From: Gonocerus acuteangulatus | Lineage: Eukaryota; Arthropoda; Insecta; Hemiptera; Coreidae | Assembly: GCA_946811695.1 (NCBI GenBank) | Contig: OX328132.1 | Coordinates: 92,116,814-92,180,813 of the forward strand | Reading direction: 5' to 3' | DNA: 64,000 bases | In this document: piece by piece, positions 55,858-64,000 of the stretch | How positions within the stretch are numbered: the stretch's first letter is position 1 | Layout of the letters: every line of letters begins with the position of its first letter | Notes under the pieces: generated by a model | What the model was told of the DNA's origin: nothing | The model's database searches: none | Seen by the model: the letters and a program-made list of their open reading frames with translations, nothing else | Made by a program: the position numbers and the translations under genes

Positions 55858-56335
55858 ATATTTTTTTTTTTTTATTATGTTTATTTAAAATCTGTACAAT
55901 TCATATAGTACAATAATTAATGTGCTCTTCTTATTTACATCTCAGTGAGTAGTATATAGAAGGAGCCAATCATTACTGGCACTTCCTAATATATGCTAAC
56001 ATTCATATGTTCACAGTTTTTAACCGCTGCTAGGGTACCTAGCTGGCCACGAGGCCAAAGTCTCTTAAGCCTCCGGGGAAGGTCTTTAGGATGGGTCTGA
56101 GTGGAAAGGGATTGACCTCTAGGATTTGGATGTGATGACAATTTGGAATGGAACGTAAGGAAACGGGATTTTGCGAGGTGTTTTACAAAGGGGATATTTA
56201 GATCGTTGTGTAGTGAATTGAAATAAATATGCCAGTTATTACTGATTTTCGGATCTCCCAGTAGTGTGACGCGAAGAAGAAAGTTCCTGCTCCACCATGA
56301 GTATTTAGAAAACGGTGTCAAGTTGTGCATAGCCC
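55858..56335 (-). pseudogene. Jockey-like LINE 3' end with poly-A
   Basis: The minus-strand frame 56330-55986 reads LLRVTLLGDPKISNNWHIYFNSLHNDLNIPFVKHLAKSRFLTFHSKLSSHPNP...PRRLKRLWPRGQL. DLNIPFVK, HPNP and PRRLKR.WPR are the usual closing motifs of Jockey-type polymerases. A T-run at 55860-55873 is its poly-A tail in reverse. Everything upstream of the C-terminus is missing. Confidence 0.78.
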
Positions 56336-57088
56336 GGCAATAATATCGTTTGGCGCCAGTGTTCTTAACTTCATTCTTGAGGTGGCCTGGATAGTCGAAG
56401 GTGTGCTTTGTAGGATGTAAATATTACTGATAATTCCTATTATATAATAATTTAATAGGCTCAACAAATATCTGGTCGTATTTTAAATACACTAACGAGC
56501 CTGTGGCGTCAACCATTTGCTGCTCTTGTAGCTTGCCGAGGAAAACGTGTTGTGTTAAAATATGGAAAAGGCTTTGAATAGATGTGACAAAGCCCCTTGG
56601 CAGGTTGGCACCTTTAGAAGGTGTCCATCTAGGTTGATATATAGCCTGCAGGTCATGCCTTCCCGATCTACCTAGCACAAACCTAACTGTCCAATCTATC
56701 AGCCGGCAAAGAGTTGAATGGGCTGAGTCTTCGCTGCCTTCTGTTAATAGTCTCCCTGAGTAAATGGGCTGTAACACGGAAAATCAGTAGGAATGAAAGC
56801 CTTTCGATGCTCAGCAACCCGAACAATTACGTGGGCTTCTGAAGAAGAGCGTAGCTAGAAGACTTCATGGGTGGCCCGAGCCTCCAATGTCCAGGCTTAG
56901 CAGAATCATCTTCTGTCCTCAAAAGAAGAATTATGATCCAAATTGCTGATAAGAAAGGTCAACATAGAGATAGCCAGTATTCCCTCATAATAATATATTT
57001 AAATCTTCAATTTTTATTAAAAAATGAGACTTTTATTTGTTTTTGAGAATACGGTTATCATATATGTTTAGGTAATCATTGCTCGAAA

Positions 57089-57091
<3 letters not shown>
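56336..57091. other. Unassigned DNA with a 117-codon minus frame
   Basis: The minus frame 56777-56424 (SGRLLTEGSEDSAHSTLCRLIDWTVRFVLGRSGRHDLQ...) lies just upstream of the LINE tail and might be part of a retroelement, but it shows no recognisable motif. Confidence 0.3.

Positions 57092-57148
<57 letters not shown>
57092..57148. repeat. (TA)n microsatellite
   Basis: About 28 units. Confidence 0.95.
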
Positions 57149-57152
<4 letters not shown>

Positions 57153-58391
57153 AGAAAGCAGTTATTTCAAAAGGAATTTCATGGCTGTAAACAGAAATGG
57201 ACTGAGTAACCTTAATAATACTTAATAAGTAATACTTATTCTGTCCATTTTTCTATAAAGCCCTAATGAAAGATGAAATTCCAGTTAAACCTTGGCAATA
57301 AAAACTCATTTTTATTTAACAGTTATGACTCAACCAGATTATCTCCACCGTTAATATGCACATTAATATTTTGTGCATTATATGTAAATGATTTGAGCAA
57401 TTCACTGCACAAAATATTACTTACAATAGTTACACATTATTTTAATTATCTTATTTTCTATGTTATTTTTTTAAAATTAATTTCTCATTTTTTGGTATCT
57501 GTATTTGATCATTGTTTTTGTCGAAGATTTTTAATATTATGGATATTTAAAACTCTAGCAGGTTCTTACTCCAAGTGATGATCTTTCTCGAGCATTGTGA
57601 TTGACAAGGAGCTTTTAGCCCTTGAAAATCTGTGATATTAATAGTCTGCCTAACTTACATTGAAGAATTTATATTAATAGATGAGTTTGTAGTTGGTATT
57701 AGTATCTGCTTAGGTTCTTGTCTATTGTGGTGGAGTAAAACTCACAGTCTTGTATATATTTTGGGAAAAAAATAAAGATGAGATAGAACTGGTAAAATTG
57801 TAAACCCTTTGGTTGAATATGGAAGTAAAGAAAGATGAAGTGGATAATGCATTCAGTCGAAGAAAGTTAATATATAAAAAATGGCGAATCAATATTCATA
57901 AAACATTGTTGCTAAGATACACCTAAATGACATTCTACCATCAAATTTCCATCCAGACGATTTGATTTTTTTTATGATGAATCAACCCAAGGTTTTTAAA
58001 ATTCTGCAATTTTTTTAAATATATTAATTTATAGTGACTTAAAAAAAAAAAAAAAAATTAGGAATGTACGTGTTGAGAAGAACATAAAAATTAATCCAGG
58101 AATTCTTAAATTTCATGACCGAAATGTATTATGATTAGAATTTATATTAGTTTAAGTTCCCAAGGGAGCATCAAATAAAGCGTGAAACGCTAAGTTCAAA
58201 ATCACTACGAACAATGTGTTTTCTAAGTTTTAAATATTATACCTTTCCATTAATTTTCTTTATTGGAAAAAAAAAATTAAAATCGGTGCATAACATTCAG
58301 TACATCTAACGTGGCATAATATCATTGTCTATATGTATATAAAAATTTACACATATGATTGTGAATATTATAAATTGTAAATATATAGTTA
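57149..58391. other. Intergenic AT-rich DNA
   Basis: No supportable feature. The 101-codon frame at 57273-57578 is AT-driven and has no motif. Confidence 0.4.
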
Positions 58392-58641
58392 CCGTAAAAT
58401 GGGGTCACATTAGTACAGTATGGTGAAATTGGTACAAACCTATACTGCTAGGATATTTTCATTTAACTGATACCAAAGGGTCGAACATTGCTCAAAGAGG
58501 GCTAACAGACAAATATATACCAATATATGTTCGTTTTCAGACAAATATATACCAATATATGTTCGTTTTCAGACAAATATATAAGCATTATAGGTTTGTA
58601 CCAATTTCACCATACTGTACTAATGTGGCCCCATTTTACGG
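58392..58641. mobile_element. TA-flanked MITE with 53-bp inverted repeats
   Basis: ccgtaaaatggggtcacatt at the left and its inverse aatgtggccccattttacgg at the right are near-perfect over about 53 bp (one T/C change). They are flanked by TA on both sides, as in Tc1/mariner-type insertions. A 32-bp unit (agacaaatatataccaatat...) is repeated about 2.5 times in the middle (58507-58582). Confidence 0.9.
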
Positions 58642-58643
58642 TA

Positions 58644-59592
58644 ATCAATTTAAAAAACCAAAGAAGTTATACATTTTATAACATCATTATATTGTATCAG
58701 ATTACTTAAGTATTTCATTCTTACCTCGATGGCACTTCAATTAACTGATGATTTTTTTTTCCTTTAGGACTAATTTATTTGTAAATACGCTTTTAACAGA
58801 TATACTATTTTAAACACTTTTCGTCCAAAAATACACAGTTTTATACATTTTTTATGCATTTTAATAAGACGAATTATTATGTTCAAGTTTAAATTCAAAT
58901 AAATCCTCATGAGGTTAAAAAAGGTGGTGAGGACCTTAACAAAATTCATACAAATTATTTTTCCAAAATCCTATAATTTAGAAAAGTTGCCACGTTAAGA
59001 ATTGAACCCAGTTATCTCTGATTACGTAAGGACTTCGTTTAAAATATTTTTCCCTCAACAGGCTCAGCATCTCAATATGACCTAATATTTGTGATGAAAC
59101 ATATGCTAATTAAAAGAAAACAGTTTATTCTTATTTAAGTCTTATTTTTTAAGTTAACACAGATTTGTTTATAGTTTTTCAATTGTAATTATTTAAATGT
59201 CAAATAAGTATGTCATGTAAAAACATTTAATAGCCGATCAAGAAATGCGAATTCCATTTCGATGCTAATGTGGGCCTAATTGGAATCCTAAATTCCAGAA
59301 GAGAAAGACTATTTCAAGTATTATTCAAACCACCAAAATTTGAAACAAAAATAACAGTCAATTGATGTACCAGTTTCCTGTGACTATTGGGTAGAATGAA
59401 AGGCTTAAAATGGTTTGAATTTTGTGTTATGTGTATGTTGAAAATGCGTCTATCCAGATTTTTTTGTGGTGGCCAACATTATATTTATTAATACAGAAGA
59501 ATATTTATATTTATTGTTTGTATATAATCGATTAATAAATAATTTATATTTTATTTGTTTATATGTATTTTTTGGTCCTTACAATCGTCATT
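58644..59592. other. Intergenic AT-rich DNA
   Basis: Nothing recognisable. Confidence 0.4.
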
Positions 59593-60556
59593 TAGCGCGG
59601 CCCTCCCTCCATATGGATATGGGGTTCACCTGATAACACAATCCGGAAGTGAAAACTAGAAAAACGTTTCAGACCCATAGATCACAAAACATATTTGTCT
59701 TTTTGCTTTCTCTCAAAAAAGGTCCCATTTCGATGACATTTAGTACAAAAATATCATGTCTAATTTAAAAGGTCAAGTTTGTTAAACAGCAGAATCCGCC
59801 TGTCGGAACACTATTTTATGGGTTAAATTCGCTCGAAAAAAATCGTTGCGCTTGACATTTTTCGTTTGTATGCTCCCATGGACAACTATTTATAGATTCT
59901 CTAACATAGGGAAGTCATTTTCAAGGTGGTATCTGTAACCGTTTTCGAGAAAAATGGATAAAAATAGTTTTTCGAACTAATATTCGGTTTGGGTACTTTT
60001 TACGTATGGAAGTATTTTTTACGTATTTGAAATTCATCTAAACTATGATATTAAAACATAAGAAGTTCTGAATTTTCTCTCTCTTGACCGTTTGGAAGGT
60101 TACTACATTCTCTGTGTAATAGGTTCAGAAGAAATTTTCGATGGGGCGATGTCAATCGGAGAAATAAGTGTTTAAAAATTCCAAAGTGTTAAAGTTTTTT
60201 TTCTTTTGAACGGGTTTTTGTCTCTGTTTAAATCACTTTTGAATTGGTTAAATGTATTTAACAGTAAAATGAATACTTTAGTGAAACAAGGTACGAAAAT
60301 GAGACATATTGCTAATAGCGTTTTAGTAGAGCGAACGTTGTTAGGCGGAGGGAGTCATATACGCTCAGGATACTCGCAGTTTCCTGCTGTGGCACCTTAA
60401 ATCTTCTTTCTCTTTGAGATTTTATTTTTTATTTTTCAACTTAAAAACCTACCAATAAGTGCTTCGATTTCTTTACTAATGGCACTAGGTATTTGAACAG
60501 AAACCTAAGAACGTAGGAGCGTTAAGATGACGCAGCTCCCCCGAATTTGGCTTTTT
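59593..60556 (+). mobile_element. Family A repeat, near-complete copy without (TA)n
   Basis: It has both ends: a decayed start hairpin (agcgcggccctccctccata / tatggggttcacc) and the end 'gttaagatgacgcagctccc'. At the place where other copies have long (TA)n it reads only 'aaaacatatttgtcttttt'. It gives the best estimate of family length, about 960 bp. Confidence 0.7.
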
Positions 60557-60565
60557 TGTATATGC

Positions 60566-61358
60566 CAGAGTTGGGCGAAAACAGTTCAAACAAGAATTAC
60601 AAAACTAGGTACAACTTCACTAATTGGAAAGTAGTCGGAACTATAAATTCATTTGTTGTAAGTACTTGAAGGAGCACAATTAGTATTTGTCAATTACAAT
60701 AAAGGTAGTTGGGGTCCTCAACCACAGCTACACTAGAGTTAATAAGTAGTTGTTTTGCCAACTACTAACTAATAGTTGTAATTGTAGATGTAAAGCTTTA
60801 ACTGCAATTATTGATGACGGGCAGTAAGAATCGATATAAAGAGTCTGTGATATGCTGGTTTAAACAAACTGGTTGTAAAAATTAATAATAATAAATAAAA
60901 ACTAAGCAATTTCGGTCTTGTTTCCTATCCTTTTTTTATTCATTTATTATTAATTTTATTATCTTTTTAAAGTATACTCTTTTGGACGTCTTTGGCGGAA
61001 TAACACCTGCAATCAAATTAGCATGTGTAAAATGTATTATTAAATTGATATTATGTAACTATTCACAAACACAAACTAAAATTTTGCAAAATATATAGTG
61101 TCCAATTATATGTTGCAGAGTAACTGTAGTTGTTGTTCCGTAACTATGACTAAAAATACTAGTTGCAGCTACTTTTTTCAACTAATATAGTTGTAGTTGA
61201 AAACTACAAGTACATAACTAGTAGTTGACAAAGAGTATTTGCGCGCGGCCAACAAGCAACTACTAAAAGTATTTGTAGCTGCAACTACTCATGAGTAATG
61301 CTTGTTTTAAATAGCGGGTATTAATTTTTTTAGTGCAGTTAACTACTGCCCAAATCAG
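60566..61358. mobile_element. hAT-like non-autonomous element
   Basis: The left terminus cagagttgggcg and right terminus tgcccaaatcag are inverted (about 9 of 11 match). They are flanked by gtatatgc (60558-60565) and atatatgc (61359-61366), an 8-bp duplication with one change. cagagttgggc-type termini are common among hAT elements. The interior is full of short 'aactac'/'gtagtt' repeats and has no frame. Confidence 0.82.
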
Positions 61359-61499
61359 ATATATGCAGTAACTGTTGATGAAAGGAAGAATATAACTCTA
61401 GTTTTCTTGTATGGTGAAAACATTTTTAATAGTAAATAAATGATCTCATTCATTCAGACAGAACCGAGATAGGGTAGGGACTGCGGATTTGGGCGAGGA

Positions 61500-62105
61500 C
61501 CCGTATCATAGCTGTAGCCATCTGGGAGTCGTAACGGAGAGCAATAACCTGGAAGTAGAGATTAAGGGTAGAATGGATCCATGAAAGAGACCTTTCTATG
61601 CCTTACAAAAAGCTCTCCGATACAAAAGTATCTCCAGCAAGGCAAAACTCTTGCTATATAAAACTGTAATAGTGCCGGTTGTTGTATACGGCAGCGAGAA
61701 GTGGACTCTGACCAAAGAAATGAGGAGAGTCCTGCTGGTCTGGGGATGAAGTGTCTTTAGAAAGATTTTTGGAGCCGTAAGAGAGAAGCACAGGTGGAGG
61801 GGCAGAAGCAATGCCGAAGTAACGGAACTGTATGACGACATCCTCTGTGATATTATTCATGGGCTTAGACTACGGTGGTAAGGGCACGTTGAAAGAATGC
61901 ACCACTGTAGGATACCTAAATTGATGCTATCTGGTGCACCTGGGGAAAAGAAAGAGAGGCAGATCAAGGTAGAGATGGCTTTATGACCTGGAGGATTCCA
62001 TGCGGATGCTAGGGATCCATCTTTGGAGGAACCTAGTAGCACCGCGTTGAATGAAGCAGAAGCCCAGGTCCTCCAAGGTCTGTAGCATCCAACAGTAAGT
62101 AATTC
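61500..62105 (+). pseudogene. LINE reverse transcriptase C-terminal fragment (RTE-like)
   Basis: The plus strand reads LQKALRYKSISSKAKLLLYKTVIVPVVVYGSEKWTLTKEMRRVLLVW, then KIFGAVREKHRWRGRSNAEVTELYD, then GLRLRW-stop-GHVERM. This parallels the tail of the element at 23.4-24.6 kb (LYPAILYGAQTWALT...RWAGHVARM). It has several stops and frameshifts and ends near the short (attc)n at 62103. Confidence 0.8.
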
Positions 62106-62246
62106 ATTCATTCATTAGTTGATTTTTTTCATTTTGACTAAAACCACAGTTGATTGTTGCTATGTAGATGGTCTTCACTTGAGGCGTGGCCATTGTAGCG
62201 GATGGTTCACCTACGTTCTATTAGGCTGTATTTAGTGTTTAACCAC

Positions 62247-62273
62247 CTGAAGAGGCATCAGTTTAAGCGAAAC
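62247..62273 (+). ncRNA. Hammerhead-like motif, short stem
   Basis: CTGAAGA-G-GC-ATCAGTTTAA-GC-GAAAC followed by ATGTAAAGC. The core and the ATGTA after GAAAC are as in 27919-27947, but the stem is only two pairs. Confidence 0.4.
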
Positions 62274-62594
62274 ATGTAAAGCTATTTTAATAAATTGACT
62301 ATTATTTTAATTTAGAATTTTATTCAATGATCTGCGTACATATGAAGAATCGAAATCTGTCTAAAAAAGTTTTAAACAAACTCTTCTTATACATAAAGAA
62401 AACTTACGTACGTAAAGTATGCCTTTCTGGTTAGGAATAGGTACCTATGCAATACAAGTTTTGTTCAGATATATTAACCGCCACAAATTAATTGTTCATA
62501 TGTACTTAAACAAAGTACATAGGAGAAAAAATTCGCCAAGTCTAAACTAATAAATATTTAAGTTGAAGGTAAGGATGGGGAAGGATCAATGGAT

Positions 62595-62812
62595 TCTTGA
62601 AATAACTTGCAGGAGTTGCCCCCCAAAATTGTTTAAAACATTAACTTCAAAATGATGAACCTTAACATGAAATGATCAAAATTATAATTGACCTTAGCAT
62701 GACTTAATTTAAGATGCCTGAAGTTGAACCTAAACAGGTTCAAAACGTTGCAATTATAACTTAATGTTTTAAACAATTTTGGGGAGCAACTCCTGCTAGT
62801 TATTTCAAGACT
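62595..62812. mobile_element. Small palindromic element with degenerate hairpin motif
   Basis: 'cttgaaataacttgcaggag' and 'ccaaaattgtttaaaacatt' at the left are mirrored by 'aatgttttaaacaattttgg' and 'ctcctgctagttatttcaag' at the right. A plus-strand hairpin at 62718-62746 reads CTGAAGT-TGAACC-TAAACA-GGTTCA-AAAC, a decayed version of the motif with its stem intact. Same layout as the palindrome at 55 kb. Confidence 0.7.
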
Positions 62813-63162
62813 AACAAATATTATTGGACTCCAGGCAGGGACACATGGATTTTGGCATCCGATGATTAATGGACATGCTGGGACGTCCCGGAAACGAAAG
62901 TGCATACAGACTTCCCAAAAACGCATCTACAGACACAACCCATAAAGTTCTATAACGCACCTTTCTGAAAAGTAGAACATCTACTAAGGCAACTTACTTT
63001 AACAAGAAGTAAAGAAAAAACAAAACAAATTCAATTAAAGGCAGTCATCTCTTCACATTTATAGACAGTATTCTCTAGAGGTGCAAACTAAAAGTTTATT
63101 TCAGCAGGCTAACTCGAGTATTGACTGTACATAGACCTAATCAAAGATACTTATTGATATTG

Positions 63163-63340
63163 GGTGGTCCCTGTGGTCTAGTAGCTAACGCCTTATGCGA
63201 GAGATAGTGGGTTCGAATTCCTCCGGCAGCAGGAATTTTGTCATCTCACTGCTGGTTGCGAAAATTGCTTGCTGCACCATGGATGTCGGCGGTAATGGCC
63301 CAGTTGTTAATGCGCCGTAAAAAAAAAACAAATAAAAAAA
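63163..63340 (+). mobile_element. tRNA-derived SINE (S1)
   Basis: ggtggtccctgtggtctagt carries the A box, 'gggttcgaattcc' the B box, and 'caccatggatgtcggcggta' the tail, ending in a broken poly-A. A deletion of about 10 bp removes part of the anticodon arm (gccttatgcgagag). Confidence 0.88.
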
Positions 63341-64000
63341 ATGACAATATACATAAGTAAAACAATTCTAATGTCTGTATTGAAATATAATTTTGTTTTT
63401 ACTTTCTTCCTTCTAAACGAAGTTAAAATTCTTAAATTGCGGCTTGGATAATTGTGAAACATGTGGGCAACTTTTCATTGTCGCTTTTGCGTGCCTGAAA
63501 CCAAAATTCTGTTTTCCTTTATCTTCTTAAAAAATGCTACAATGCTTTTATTCGACTCCCTGAACAAAAATGTCTATATAATGTACATCTGGAAGCCTAT
63601 TACGCAAATCTCTGAGCTCTATAATTTTGTTCCAGTGTATATTGCCAAACCCGAGTGTTCCGGCGGGTAAATTCTACTGATTAATGAACTTGACATTTTC
63701 TATAAGACAAAGTATTATTTTTTTCTAAATTTAATCAAAATATGAACATTTATAAAGGCTTTAGAGCGTGCATACTAGCATGCTCCCACAATCACGAATT
63801 TTTGGAGGGATTATGGAATCACTGATACAATACAGAGGTTTCAGACAAAAATAAAGTGTTATTTTGAAGCATTTCAAGAATTTACAATTTTTTACAAGAC
63901 AAAAGGTTGAGACGAAGGAGCAGAAGAGAAGGCGGATGCTGTCCTCTTGAGGCTTTTTTTTTTCTCTTTCAGACCCCTTTAAAGCTCTTTTAGACGACGG
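63341..64000. other. Intergenic DNA
   Basis: A 69-codon plus frame (63461-63670) has no motif. Nothing supportable. Confidence 0.4.

Overview
This window is AT-rich, repeat-dense, intron-containing eukaryotic nuclear DNA, most likely from an arthropod; that guess rests on the mix of repeats and is only moderately secure. Supporting features are tRNA-derived SINEs with A and B boxes, a Penelope-like retroelement with a GIY-YIG domain, Jockey-like and RTE-like LINE remnants, Tc1 and hAT-like DNA elements, and many long (TA)n tracts. Only one host gene can be supported with confidence. Most open frames in the window are chance or microsatellite translations.

The host gene is a plus-strand GAS1/GDNF-receptor-alpha-like gene. 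It has three coding exons (42075-42299, 44936-45087, 45327-45626) and a probable 3' UTR exon from 49689. The predicted 226-residue protein has a signal peptide, two ten-cysteine GDNF/GAS1 domains and a GPI-anchor-like C-terminus. Its introns are filled with mobile DNA: a CT/TA microsatellite and a foldback element in intron 1, and a head-to-head pair of Penelope-like copies plus an hAT-like MITE in the last intron. A possible upstream exon lies at 29730-29847. A TATA-containing, GC-richer block at 33.7-34.3 kb looks like a promoter of an unidentified transcript.

Region by region: 0-5 kb holds a long inverted pair of a recurrent family (called family A here) carrying internal (TA)n and an inserted SINE. 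6-10 kb holds an inverted-repeat element with hammerhead-like hairpins at its ends. 10.7-11.1 kb is an 81-bp minisatellite. 13.2-13.9 kb is a foldback element. 15-17 kb is a second long family A copy with a MITE and a SINE. 19.3-20.9 kb is a dead Tc1-like element. 21.3-24.7 kb holds an hAT-like MITE, a minisatellite and a LINE reverse-transcriptase fragment. 26.4-27.1 kb is another palindromic element. 31-33 kb has a MITE and a Jockey-like LINE tail. 36.9-38.1 kb is a 614-bp tandem duplication. 38.5-41.4 kb is a third long family A copy. 42-50 kb is the GAS1-like gene. 51-53 kb has an inverted-repeat element and a CT-rich minisatellite. 53.3-54.9 kb is a second Tc1 copy sharing the first copy's flank. 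55-64 kb has a palindrome, LINE tails, two MITEs with clear target duplications, a nearly complete family A copy and a SINE.

The most interesting signal is a hairpin motif of the form CUGANGA-N-stem-loop-stem-GAAA, seen about fifteen times on both strands. Its stem sequence differs between subfamilies while pairing is kept. It sits at the ends of palindromic elements, including the Penelope-like copies. It resembles the hammerhead ribozyme motifs reported in Penelope-like elements, but with a consistent extra base before stem II.
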